In this document: in pieces, positions 6,918-15,294 of the stretch | How positions within the stretch are numbered: position 1 is the stretch's first letter | Layout of the letters: each line of letters starts with the position of its first letter | Assembly (NCBI GenBank): GCA_963725415.1 | Contig: CAVRZY010000171.1 | Location: 1-18,847 of the forward strand | Reading direction: 5' to 3' | From: CAVRZY01 sp963725415 | GTDB lineage: Bacteria; Acidobacteriota; Terriglobia; Bryobacterales; Bryobacteraceae | Length of the DNA: 18,847 nt | Made by a program: the position numbers and the translations under genes | Notes under the pieces: model-generated | Told to the model about the DNA's origin: nothing | Seen by the model: only the letters and a program-made list of their open reading frames with translations | The model's database searches: none

Positions 6918-8314
6918 TTGGCCTCCTCCACCGCAACTTTCCCGAACCTGGCAAGCTGCTTGCCGATCTCAGCGCCGTCCCCCACCACGACGATGGCAGC
7001 CTGCTCCGGGCTGATGTATTTTGCCGCCGCAGCCTGGATCTGGACCGCTTCCACAGCCCGCACCCGCGAGGTGTATTTCTCCAGGTAGTCGATAGGCAGC
7101 CCCATCAGTTTCACCCCGGCCAGTTGACTGGCCAGCCCGTCCTGCGTCTCCAGGCGTATCACGAACACGCCGCTCAGATAGTTCTTGGTGGTGACCAGCT
7201 CCTCGGGGGAAACGCTCTGCCGGGCGATGTCTTTCATTTCCCCCAGCACCGCCTCCAGGGCGGCTTCCAGCACTTCATTCCGCACCTGCGTGCTCACGCT
7301 GAACGCTCCGGAATCCTTGAGCGGCTCGAGCGCGCTGTGCGCATCGTAAGCGAACCCCTTCTTCTCCCGGATGTTCGCGAACAGCCGCGAACTAGCGCCA
7401 CCCCCCAGGATGGTATGACCCAGCAGCAGCGGGAAGTAGTCCAGGCTGGCCCGGTTCACGGCCAGTTGACCGATACGGATGTCGGCCTGCACCGACCCTG
7501 GCCGGTTGATCAAGACGATGCTACGTTTCGGCCCGGGAAACTCAGCCGGCGGGGGTGCAGGCGCCGCCATCCCCGCCCAAGCGCCGAACTCGGCGCCAAT
7601 CATCTCCAGAGCCCGATTCCGCTGGGGCAGTGCGCCCAACAGGACCAGCACGGCGCTGCCCGGCATCAAGCGCCGGTCGCGAAACTCCACCAGCGCACCC
7701 CGGTTCAGCCGCTCGATCGACTCCAGTGTGGGGTCCTGGCGGGAATACGGATGCGGGCCGAAGACTACCTGGGTGAACTTCTCGCCCGCCAGGTAATCGG
7801 CCTGCGAGCGCTGGGCCAGCAATTCCTGCTTCCGGTTCTGCTTCCGCAGCTCGACTTCGTCTTCCGGAAAAGTGGCGTTGCGCGCCACGTCCGACATCAG
7901 GTTCAGCAGCTTAGCCAGGTTCTCCGCCAGGGCGTTGCCGGCGATCACCAGCGCGTCCGGCGAGGAGTCGGCCTTCAACACCCCGCCGAGGGCGGCCACT
8001 TCCTCGGCAATCTGCCGCGCCGTCCGGCTCTTGGTTCCCTCGGTTAGCAGCGCCGCGCAGCTCTCCGACAGCCCGGCCAGCTCCTTCGGGTCGTATTTGG
8101 AGCCCGCCTGGAAACCCAGGCGCGCCGTCACCAGCGGGAAGCGCCGGTCCTCGACCAGCACAATCGCCAGGCCGTTGGGCAGCCTGGTCTCGTAAACCGG
8201 GGGCAGCTTGTAGACCGGCAGACTGGCGGTCTGCGGGGGCTTAGTTCGATCGACGATTTGGGCTGAAAGATTCATAGCGGCACATAAAACAACAATCACT
8301 GGGAATGTTCTCAT
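6914..8314 (-). CDS. M16 peptidase-family protein without the zinc motif (partner subunit)
   Basis: This is a 466-residue exported M16-fold protein. A signal peptide (MRTFPVIVVLCAAMNLSAQ) is followed by the N-terminal M16 domain (about 40-225) and the C-terminal domain (about 260-460). Where active members have HxxEH, this one has ExxAA (Glu84, Ala87, Ala88 in GLSESCAALLTEGT), so it should not bind zinc. It does carry the C-terminal substrate-binding pair of M16B subunits in SRLFANIREKKGFAYD (Arg316, Tyr323). This is the pattern of the non-catalytic half of a heterodimeric bacterial M16 protease. The start is ATG 8314, which shares one base with the stop of the upstream, zinc-site M16 gene (TGATG). 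The frame is open further upstream to 8740, but that part is antisense-like overlap with the upstream gene and lacks a signal peptide. Confidence 0.88.
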   Translation of the reverse strand: MRTFPVIVVLCAAMNLSAQIVDRTKPPQTASLPVYKLPPVYETRLPNGLAIVLVEDRRFPLVTARLGFQAGSKYDPKELAGLSESCAALLTEGTKSRTARQIAEEVAALGGVLKADSSPDALVIAGNALAENLAKLLNLMSDVARNATFPEDEVELRKQNRKQELLAQRSQADYLAGEKFTQVVFGPHPYSRQDPTLESIERLNRGALVEFRDRRLMPGSAVLVLLGALPQRNRALEMIGAEFGAWAGMAAPAPPPAEFPGPKRSIVLINRPGSVQADIRIGQLAVNRASLDYFPLLLGHTILGGGASSRLFANIREKKGFAYDAHSALEPLKDSGAFSVSTQVRNEVLEAALEAVLGEMKDIARQSVSPEELVTTKNYLSGVFVIRLETQDGLASQLAGVKLMGLPIDYLEKYTSRVRAVEAVQIQAAAAKYISPEQAAIVVVGDGAEIGKQLARFGKVAVEEAK

Positions 8315-9702
8315 CACGGTCGCTTGCTCTTGGCTTTCGAAGCCGGCTTGCCCTTCCCCACCGGGGCCGGAACAATCTCCAGCACGCTGCGCTGTTGCGG
8401 CGCCAGGTATTTCCTGGCCGCCGCCTGAATCTGCTCGGGCGTCACCGCCAGCAGCGCGTTCAGTTCGGTGTTGATGTATTCCGGATTCCCGTCCAGCAGC
8501 TCGTACTGGCCCAGCAGCGCGGCCCGGCTGTGGGAGCTCTGCAACTGCCGGATGCGGCTCGACCGCGATAGCGTCCGCACTCGATCGAGTTCCTTCGCCT
8601 CCACGCCGTCCTTCTGGATCTTCCGGATCTCCTCTTCCACCTGGCTCACAATCTGCTGGCCGGTGAACTGCGGGTTGTACAGCAGAAAGATCCCGTAGGC
8701 GCCGGGATCCTTGTAATCGTTGGGCCCGGCAAACGGCCATCCCAGGTTGGCCTCGTATTGAACCACCGACTTCTTCCCTTTGACCAGGTTCTGGTGGAAG
8801 CGCGAGCTCTCGCCGCCGGTCAGTACCATGTCGAGCATGACCAGCGCGTTGTAATCCGCCGACCGCCGGGCCGGGCCGGGATAGGCTACCACCACTGCCG
8901 GCACTTTGGCCAGCCGGTCCCGGTATATCTCGGACCGCGCCTCCTTCTGCGGGGGTTCGCTGAGGTCCGGATGCTGAGGCTGCGGCTGCGGCGGAACGTC
9001 GGCAAAGTAGGTCTCCACCAGCTTCTTGGCGTCCGCAATCTGTATGTCCCCGGACAGCACCAGCACCGCGTTGTTCGGCGCGTAGTAGGTTTTGAAGAAC
9101 TTCGCCACATCCCCCACCGTGGCGGCGTTCAGGTCCTCAAAAGAGCCGATCAGCGAATGCGAATTGTGCCAGTTACGGAAGACCAGTTCCGGCCAGCGGT
9201 CCACGATGGCCGTGGCGTAAGGCTGGTTGTCGAACGACAGCCGCCGTTCCTGTTTCACCGCCTCCTTCTGATTGGCCAGGTTCTCTTGGTTGATCGAAAG
9301 GCCCAGCATCCGGTCCGATTCCAGCCACAGCCCTACGGCCAGCTTGTTGGAAGGCAGCACCTCGAAGTAGTCCGTGTAATCCGGGTGGGTGGAGCCGTTC
9401 ATCGAGCCCCCGTTCGACTCGACCATTTTGAAGTGCGTGCCCTTGGGCGCGTTCTTCGAGCCCTGGAACATCATGTGCTCGAACAGGTGGGCGAAGCCCG
9501 TCCGGCCTTTTTCTTCCGAACGCGCGCCCACGCCGTAAATGATGTAGACCGTCACCACCGGCACCGAATTGTCCTGCGACAGGATCACCCGCATGCCGTT
9601 CTTGAGCTTGTATTTCTCGATGGGAATTCGCAACTCGGCAGCCTGCATAATCAGGGCTCCGGCGGAAACCGCCAGCATGGACAGCAGTATTTTCGTAAAC
9701 AT
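8314..9702 (-). CDS. M16 family zinc metallopeptidase (catalytic subunit)
   Basis: A 462-residue exported zinc peptidase. The signal peptide (MFTKILLSMLAVSAGALIMQAAE) suggests a periplasmic or membrane-anchored location. The inverted zinc motif HLFEH is at residues 72-76 (ligands His72 and His76, catalytic Glu75), and Glu152 in KEAVKQERR is the likely third ligand. The C-terminal domain spans about 230-445 and ends in a lysine-rich tail. Its own region equivalent to the R/Y substrate pair is atypical (SRFHQNLVKGKKSVVQY), which complements the partner gene downstream. ATG 9702 lies one base after the polX stop (TGA-G-ATG). Substrates are unknown: M16B enzymes degrade or process short peptides, and here a role in periplasmic peptide turnover is a guess. 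Confidence 0.9.
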   Translation of the reverse strand: MFTKILLSMLAVSAGALIMQAAELRIPIEKYKLKNGMRVILSQDNSVPVVTVYIIYGVGARSEEKGRTGFAHLFEHMMFQGSKNAPKGTHFKMVESNGGSMNGSTHPDYTDYFEVLPSNKLAVGLWLESDRMLGLSINQENLANQKEAVKQERRLSFDNQPYATAIVDRWPELVFRNWHNSHSLIGSFEDLNAATVGDVAKFFKTYYAPNNAVLVLSGDIQIADAKKLVETYFADVPPQPQPQHPDLSEPPQKEARSEIYRDRLAKVPAVVVAYPGPARRSADYNALVMLDMVLTGGESSRFHQNLVKGKKSVVQYEANLGWPFAGPNDYKDPGAYGIFLLYNPQFTGQQIVSQVEEEIRKIQKDGVEAKELDRVRTLSRSSRIRQLQSSHSRAALLGQYELLDGNPEYINTELNALLAVTPEQIQAAARKYLAPQQRSVLEIVPAPVGKGKPASKAKSKRP

Positions 9703-9703
9703 C

Positions 9704-11431
9704 TCAGTCTGGACGAATCGCCCGGGTAAACCTATCTAATGGTAGCGTATTGATCACATCCGCCGCGTCCAGCCACCCCCGGCGCGCCATGGCGACTCCG
9801 TAGCGCATGTTCTCGAGCTGCTGGGGATGATGCGCATCGGTGGAGATGGCGAATTTGGCCCCGCGCGCCTTGGCGACCCGTAGCAGGGTGTCGTAGAGAT
9901 CCAGCCGTTCCGGGGCCGCACTGATCTCCAGAAACACGTTGTGCGCCGCAGCCTCACGGACCACCCGTTCGAAATCGAACGGAAACTGTTCGCGCACCAG
10001 CAGCAGTCTCCCGGTGGGATGCCCCAGGATCCGCAGGCAGCGGCACTGGAGGGCGCGCAGCAGCCTGTCGGTCATCTCGGCCGCCTCCATGTTCATGTAG
10101 CTGTGCACGCTGCCAATCACCAGATCCAGTTCCGCCAGCGCGTCCTCAGCCAAATCCATCGAGCCGTCCTTGCGGATGTCGCATTCGATCCCGGAAAACA
10201 CGTGAACGCCCAAACCCATCTGGTTGATTTCGCGGACTTGCTGGGCGAACGCCACCGCTCGCTTCTCGTCCAACCCGTTGGCCATGGCCAGCGCTTTGGA
10301 ATGGTCCGTGATAGCGATGTAGTGGTACCCCAGCGCGCGGGCGGCCTCCGCCATCTCCACCAGCGTGGCGCGCCCATCGCTCTCGGTGGTGTGCAGGTGG
10401 AGGTCCCCGCGAATCTGGGAGAGCTCTACCAGGTTTGGCAGACGGCCCTCGGCAGCCGCGTCGATCTCGCCCTGGTTCTCCCTGAGCTCCGGCGGGATCC
10501 AGACCAGGCCCAATTTCTCGTAGATCTCCTCCTCGGTCTCGCCGGCGACCTTTGCTTCCCCCTCCAGCCGAAACAGCCCGTACTCGTTCAGCGTGTAGCC
10601 CAGCTTGAGGCCCCGGCCGCGCAGCGCCACGTTGTGGTCCTTGCTGCCGGTGAAATACTGTAGCGCGGCTCCGTAGCTTTCCGCCGGCAGCGCGCGCAGG
10701 TCCACCTGGATGCCCTGCGACCCCACCTTGGCGCTGGCTTTGTTCGGACCTTTGCCCAGCACCTCGGTGACGCCCGGGTAGGCGACGAAGCGGTCCAGGG
10801 CCACCGGCGCCGCCGGGCCGGTGATCAGCAGGTCCAGGTCCCCCACGGTTTCCTTGCCTCTGCGGAAGCTGCCAGCTGGTGTGATCCTGTCGATCCCCGG
10901 CGTCTGGCCCAGGTAGCGGATGAGTTCTTCGGCCACCTCCCCGGCAAAGTTCAGCAGGAACCGCCCCGCGCTCTTGCGGTAGTGCACGATCGAGCGCAGT
11001 ACCTTCTCTTCCAGCTTGGCCCCCAGCCGCGGCAGCACTCGCAGTTTCTGCTCCTTGCAGATGCGCTCCAGGTCGTCAATGGTGCTGACCCGGTAATGCT
11101 CCCACAGCAGCGCGATGGTCTTCGGCCCCAGGCCCTGGATCTTCAGCAGCTCCAGGGCCGTGGGAGGGTACTTCGCCAGCAGCAAGTCACGCCGCTCGAA
11201 CGAACCTCGCTGGCTGATCTCCACCAGCACCGCGGCCAGCCCCTTGCCGATCCCCGCAATCTCGGTGACCTTACGCTCCGGATTGCGGAGGATGTCGATA
11301 ATTCTCTCGGGATAGCCTTCGATCACCGAGGCCGCATTCCGGTAGCTGCGAACCCGGAACGGGTCCTCCGCGGCGATCTCCATCAGATCGGCGGTTTGAG
11401 CCAGCAGCCGTGCGATTTCCTTATTCTCCAT
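9704..11431 (-). CDS. polX: DNA polymerase/3'-5' exonuclease PolX (family X polymerase with PHP domain)
   Basis: A cytoplasmic DNA-repair enzyme that fills short gaps, as in base-excision repair, and trims 3' ends. From the chosen start it has 575 residues, the normal length. Helix-hairpin-helix motifs are at 57-68 (IAGIGKGLAAVL) and 98-110. The nucleotidyltransferase centre is GSFRRGKETVGDLDLLI, with Asp198, Asp200 and, further on, Asp244. The C-terminal PHP phosphoesterase domain starts at about 340 and keeps its metal ligands: His345 and His347 (HLH), Asp376-His377, Glu416, His443, His471, Asp532 and His534. The start ATG 11431 (MENKEIARLL) matches the family opening; ATG 11449 is an alternative, and further extension would run into the divergent receptor gene. 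First gene of the four-gene operon. No clear promoter was seen in front of it. Confidence 0.9.
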   Translation of the reverse strand: MENKEIARLLAQTADLMEIAAEDPFRVRSYRNAASVIEGYPERIIDILRNPERKVTEIAGIGKGLAAVLVEISQRGSFERRDLLLAKYPPTALELLKIQGLGPKTIALLWEHYRVSTIDDLERICKEQKLRVLPRLGAKLEEKVLRSIVHYRKSAGRFLLNFAGEVAEELIRYLGQTPGIDRITPAGSFRRGKETVGDLDLLITGPAAPVALDRFVAYPGVTEVLGKGPNKASAKVGSQGIQVDLRALPAESYGAALQYFTGSKDHNVALRGRGLKLGYTLNEYGLFRLEGEAKVAGETEEEIYEKLGLVWIPPELRENQGEIDAAAEGRLPNLVELSQIRGDLHLHTTESDGRATLVEMAEAARALGYHYIAITDHSKALAMANGLDEKRAVAFAQQVREINQMGLGVHVFSGIECDIRKDGSMDLAEDALAELDLVIGSVHSYMNMEAAEMTDRLLRALQCRCLRILGHPTGRLLLVREQFPFDFERVVREAAAHNVFLEISAAPERLDLYDTLLRVAKARGAKFAISTDAHHPQQLENMRYGVAMARRGWLDAADVINTLPLDRFTRAIRPD

Positions 11432-11491
11432 GCGGGCTTGAAATTCCATTCTCCCGCCAAACAGCCCACCGTGCAGCCCGGTGAGCTGCGC

Positions 11492-11520
11492 TTGTTTCTC
11501 CCATCCCGTTGGGGTAGACT
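11492..11520 (+). promoter_or_regulatory. Candidate promoter of the Oar-like gene, suggesting a leaderless mRNA
   Basis: TTGTTT at 11492-11497 and TAGACT at 11515-11520 are 17 bp apart. The -10 box ends only 7 bp before ATG 11528, so transcription should begin at or next to the start codon. Consistent with this, no Shine-Dalgarno sequence stands before the ATG. The box lies in the roughly 80-bp divergent region shared with polX. Confidence 0.4.
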
Positions 11521-11527
11521 GCCACCA

Positions 11528-14500
11528 ATGAGGTTCAAGATCCAAGTCAGTCTGCTACTGCTGCTGGTGTGTGCGGCGGCATTGGCACAGAACATCTCCA
11601 GCTCCCTGAAAGGGGTGCTGGTGGATCCGACCGGCGCCAGCATCCCCGGAGCTAAGTGCACCTTGACCAACCAGGCCACCGGCGCGGTACTCAATACGAC
11701 CTCCGCCGGCGACGGCGCCTTCACCTTTCCCAACGTACTAGCCGGAACTTACACTCTGAAGGCCGAGGCTTTCGGCTTCAAGACCTCGGAGACGAGGGAC
11801 ATCGTTGTCACGGCCAGCGAGGTCCGCGTGCTCGCCAAAGTGCCCATGCAGCTTGGCGAGGTAAAGGAGACCGTCACCGTGACGGCCCAGGCGGCCGCCA
11901 TCCAGTTGGCCAGCTCAGAGAAATCCGGCACCATTAGCGGCGATCAGATCCAGAAGATAGCCATCCGTGGCCGGGACTTCTTCGGTCTGCTACTGGCCGT
12001 GCCCGGGGTGGTGGACAACTTCACCCAGCGCCGGGAGACCATGTCACCGGGCTCCATCGGGGGCACCTTCATCAACGGCAATCGGGAAACCCAGAAGAAC
12101 CTAGCCATTGACGGTATCACCGATCTGGACACCGGGTCGAACTCGTCCGTGCACTTCCAGCCCAACATGGACGCCATCTCCGAGATCAAGATCATGACCT
12201 CGAACTACCAGGCCGAGTTCGGGCGCAACGGGGGCGGCGTCATCACGGTGATCACCAAGGGAGGCTCGCGGGATTTCCACGGCACAGCCTACGACTTCTA
12301 CCGTCACGAGAGCCTGAACGCCAACAATTTCTTTTACAACCGCACCAGCACGCCGAAGTCGCCGTATCGCTATCGGATCACCGGGTATTCCCTTGGGGGG
12401 CCGGTTTACATCCCCAACAAGTTCAATGAGAACAGGGACAAGCTGTTCTTCTTCTGGTCGCAGGAGTACACGGCGATGAGGCGGGACTACGGGACGAAAT
12501 TCGTCAACATGCCCACCGAGCTCGAGCGGAAGGGCGACTTCTCGCAGAGCCGCGACGTCAATGGCGCCATCATCACCGTCAAGGACCCGCTGACCGGCCA
12601 GCCTTTCGCCGGCAACCTGGTACCCGAGAGCCGCATGGACAAGCTGGGCCAGTCGATCCTGAACTTCTACCCGCTGCCCAACTACACCGAGGCGGACCCG
12701 CGGCTGAAGTTTCAGCGGAACTACAAGGTGGTCCGGAGCGGCAGCTATCCCAAGCGCCAGGACATGGTCCGGATCGACGCCAACCTGTGGCCTTCCTTCC
12801 GGGTCTACTGGCGCTACATCAAGGACAAGGACGAGCAGAGCGTTCCTTACGGCCCGTCGGTGGCTAATCTCGCCAACTACCTCCTCACACCGGTGCTTCT
12901 GGGGCAGCCGGGTAAGGGCCAGGTAGTGCACCTGACCAAGACGTTCTCGCCCACCCTGGTCAACGAGTTCATCTTCGGCAAGAGCCGCAACAACGTGTAC
13001 TTCGACCCAGTGGACAAGCAGGCGGTGGACCGTTCCAAGATGGGCAACCCGCCGCAGTGGTTCAAAGATCCGAACATCCAGGCCAACTACATCCCCAATG
13101 TAGCCTTCGGCGGCCAGCCGACTAACCCGGTCAGCTCGGCGCTAAGCGCCGTGCCCTTCCAGAACTGGAACGACATCTACAGCTTCGTCAACAACGTTAA
13201 CAAGGTATGGGGCACCCACACTTTTAAGGCGGGCGTCTACATCGAGCGCACCGGCAAGTTCCAGGTCGGCGGCCAGCCCTACCGCGGCGTCCTCAGCTTC
13301 AGCCGCGACACCAACAATGCCTCCGATTCCGGTCACAGCTACGCCAACGCGCTGTTGGGCATCGTCACTTCTTACTCGGAGGCCACCGCGCGGGTGGACG
13401 GCGACTACTGGTTCTGGAACGTGGAGTGGTTCGTCCAGGACAACTGGCGGGTGACGCCGCGCCTGACCCTAGACCTGGGCTTGCGCTTCTACCACCTGCC
13501 GCCCATGGAGGACCTGAACCGCAACATCTCCACGTTCGATCCGAACTTCTACGATCCGAAGAAGGCGCCGACGCTGTACCTGCCCGCTAAGGATCCCTCG
13601 GGCAAGCGGGTGGCCCAGGACCCCATCAGCAAGGCCTACGCTTCGGTCATGCTGATCGGCCTGTTCGTCCCGGGCTCGGGAGATTACGCCGACGGCATGA
13701 AGGTCGGCGGCAAGGACGGCTACCCGCCCGGCTTGTTTACCACCTCCTGGCTGAAGCTCGGCCCGCGGTTGGGCTTCGCCTATGACCTGTTCGGGAACGG
13801 CAAGACGGCGTTGCGCGGCGGCTTCGGCATTTTCAAGGACCGTCTCCAGGGCAACATGACGTTCAATGCCAGCGGCCAGCCGCCGGTGGCCTACACGCCC
13901 ACGCTGTATTACGGGCGTCTGGATACCTACGCCGCCAGCGGGGGCGCGGTCGGGCCATCCAACCTCAGCACGCTGCTCGGCGACAACAAGTTGGCCAGCG
14001 TGATGAACTACAGCCTGGGCCTCCAGCACCAGATCTGGAGCACAACCCTCGATGCCTCCTACGTGGGCGGGCTCTCCCGACACCTGATGATCAGCCGGAA
14101 CCTGAACCCGATACCCATGTACGCGCACTTCGAGAAGTGGGCTGAGGACCCCACCCAGCCGGGCAAGCCGTTGCCGGACAACTTCCTGCGGCCCATCAAG
14201 GGCTACGGCAACATCAACCTCCAGGAGTTCACCGCCACCTCGAACTATAACTCGCTGCAAGTGGCGGCGAACCGGCGCTTCGTCCGGGGCTTCCAGTTTG
14301 GTCTGGCTTACACCTTCTCGAAGGCCCTGGGCGTGGTGGGGGACGACTACGGCAGCGTCAGCCCGTACTTCTCTGCGCGCACCCGCAATTACGGTCCGCT
14401 GGCCTGGGACCGCACTCACGTCTTCACGCTCAACTACATGTTCGATCTGCCCAAGATCGGCCAGCGGCTGGGCGTTAAGCCGCTGGCGTGGGTGCTGGAC

Positions 14501-14974
14501 AATTGGTCCTTGACTGGCATCAACGCCTTCATTAGCGGGGCGCCGTTCACCCCGAGCTTCTCGACCACCGACGGGGCCGACATCACTGGCTCGACGGAGA
14601 CCGCCCGCATCACCGTGGCCGGCAACCCGCGCCTGCCCAAGAGCGAGAAGACCTTCTACCGCACCTTCAACACCGACGTCTTCCGCCGCACGCCGCTGCG
14701 CGACTTTGGCAACGGCGGCCTCAACTACCTGTACGGGCCGGGCGTCAACAACTGGGATTTCTCCATCAGCAAGCGGGTGCCGCTGAAGTCCGAAGCCCGC
14801 TTCATCCAGTTCCGGATCGAGTTGTTCAACGCCTGGAACCACACCCAGTTCTCCGGCCTGGACAGCACATTTCGCTTCGATCCCCAGGGCGTGAACCAGA
14901 ACCCCAACGCCGGCGCTTACACCACCGCGAGCGGCCCGCGCATCATCCAGTTCTCGCTGAGGGTGTTCTTCTGA
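11528..14974 (+). CDS. Oar-like TonB-dependent receptor/outer-membrane barrel with carboxypeptidase-regulatory domain
   Basis: A 1,148-residue outer-membrane protein of the family massively expanded in Acidobacteriota, thought to take up or bind large organic molecules. In order: signal peptide (1-20, cleavage after ALA), a CarboxypepD_reg-like beta-sandwich (about 25-105; GVLVDPTGASIPGAKCTLTN, then GTYTLKAEAFGFK), a TonB plug (about 115-250; IRGRDFFGLLLAVPGV, INGNRETQKNLAIDGI, GRNGGGVITVITKGG), then a long barrel of alternating aromatic strands ending in phenylalanine (FSLRVFF). No TonB box is obvious. The frame is open back to 10982, but only ATG 11528 precedes the signal peptide; upstream codons are antisense to polX. 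No SusD-like partner or sugar-degrading gene is adjacent, so the ligand cannot be inferred. Neither a frameshift nor a repeat was seen. Confidence 0.9.
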   Translation: MRFKIQVSLLLLLVCAAALAQNISSSLKGVLVDPTGASIPGAKCTLTNQATGAVLNTTSAGDGAFTFPNVLAGTYTLKAEAFGFKTSETRDIVVTASEVRVLAKVPMQLGEVKETVTVTAQAAAIQLASSEKSGTISGDQIQKIAIRGRDFFGLLLAVPGVVDNFTQRRETMSPGSIGGTFINGNRETQKNLAIDGITDLDTGSNSSVHFQPNMDAISEIKIMTSNYQAEFGRNGGGVITVITKGGSRDFHGTAYDFYRHESLNANNFFYNRTSTPKSPYRYRITGYSLGGPVYIPNKFNENRDKLFFFWSQEYTAMRRDYGTKFVNMPTELERKGDFSQSRDVNGAIITVKDPLTGQPFAGNLVPESRMDKLGQSILNFYPLPNYTEADPRLKFQRNYKVVRSGSYPKRQDMVRIDANLWPSFRVYWRYIKDKDEQSVPYGPSVANLANYLLTPVLLGQPGKGQVVHLTKTFSPTLVNEFIFGKSRNNVYFDPVDKQAVDRSKMGNPPQWFKDPNIQANYIPNVAFGGQPTNPVSSALSAVPFQNWNDIYSFVNNVNKVWGTHTFKAGVYIERTGKFQVGGQPYRGVLSFSRDTNNASDSGHSYANALLGIVTSYSEATARVDGDYWFWNVEWFVQDNWRVTPRLTLDLGLRFYHLPPMEDLNRNISTFDPNFYDPKKAPTLYLPAKDPSGKRVAQDPISKAYASVMLIGLFVPGSGDYADGMKVGGKDGYPPGLFTTSWLKLGPRLGFAYDLFGNGKTALRGGFGIFKDRLQGNMTFNASGQPPVAYTPTLYYGRLDTYAASGGAVGPSNLSTLLGDNKLASVMNYSLGLQHQIWSTTLDASYVGGLSRHLMISRNLNPIPMYAHFEKWAEDPTQPGKPLPDNFLRPIKGYGNINLQEFTATSNYNSLQVAANRRFVRGFQFGLAYTFSKALGVVGDDYGSVSPYFSARTRNYGPLAWDRTHVFTLNYMFDLPKIGQRLGVKPLAWVLDNWSLTGINAFISGAPFTPSFSTTDGADITGSTETARITVAGNPRLPKSEKTFYRTFNTDVFRRTPLRDFGNGGLNYLYGPGVNNWDFSISKRVPLKSEARFIQFRIELFNAWNHTQFSGLDSTFRFDPQGVNQNPNAGAYTTASGPRIIQFSLRVFF

Positions 14975-14976
14975 CG

Positions 14977-14993
14977 GAAGGCCTTCAGCCTTC
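14977..14993. terminator. Hairpin directly after the Oar-like gene
   Basis: GAAGGC at 14977-14982 and GCCTTC at 14988-14993 form a perfect 6-bp stem with a CTTCA loop, two bases after the stop codon. The GGC-CTTCA-GCC core resembles the GC-loop-GC core of the hairpins at 5684 and 6381. No U-run follows, so termination is only a possibility. Confidence 0.35.
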
Positions 14994-15007
14994 AGTGGTC
15001 AGTCCAC

Positions 15008-15145
15008 ATGCCGCTGCCCGCCAGGGTGGCGGCCTTGTTTGTGGAGACACCGCTCCAAAATCTCAAAAACCTGGCTGGCGCCCTGCCGCCAGCGCGGATG
15101 GCCGAGGTTGACCAGGCCCTCAAACTGGCGCTGAATCTGAGTTGA
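15008..15145 (+). pseudogene. Possible C-terminal remnant of a MazF/PemK-type toxin gene
   Basis: The frame from ATG 15008 to TGA 15143-15145 encodes 45 residues, ending LAGALPPARMAEVDQALKLALNLS (read with a break after the first twelve: LAGALPPARMAE, then VDQALKLALNLS). That ending matches the usual C-terminus of MazF/PemK endoribonucleases (L..L....MAEVD.AL..AL.L). The family's N-terminal two-thirds, with the RNA-cleaving residues, is absent: the Oar-like gene ends only 33 bp upstream. No antitoxin gene is visible. I read it as debris of a toxin-antitoxin locus. The alternative is chance similarity in a noncoding gap, which the length of the match makes less likely but does not exclude. Confidence 0.4.
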
Positions 15146-15149
15146 CTAC

Positions 15150-15212
15150 CGCCTCTTCGCGCTGAACTGACTCCGCCAGCCCCCGTTCTGCGCGCGATTG
15201 TCAGAAGAGGCG
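15150..15212. repeat. Nine-bp inverted repeat in the gap before glpT
   Basis: CGCCTCTTC at 15150-15158 and GAAGAGGCG at 15204-15212 are perfectly inverted around 45 nt. They lie between the toxin remnant and glpT. They could be a weak stem, an operator, or an insertion scar. Apart from this and the remnant, nothing else was recognised in the 320-bp gap 14975-15294. Confidence 0.3.
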
Positions 15213-15294
15213 CTGAGTCTCGCAAAAGCGGCGAAATTCGACTGGAGACTTGAGCAACCTGCTAAAGTAGTTCGCGGAGCATGACAGGATCAGC

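Noticed and set aside
8315..8740. Upstream extension of the second M16 frame
   Set aside because: It overlaps the first M16 gene out of frame. A signal peptide and a TGATG junction fix the start at 8314.
10982..11527. 182-codon upstream extension of the Oar-like frame
   Set aside because: It overlaps polX antisense. The signal peptide begins at ATG 11528 with a promoter-like box just before it.
13469..14842. 457-codon minus-strand frame within the Oar-like gene
   Set aside because: Shadow of the receptor: the plus-strand product has continuous barrel-type sequence and a proper C-terminal phenylalanine.
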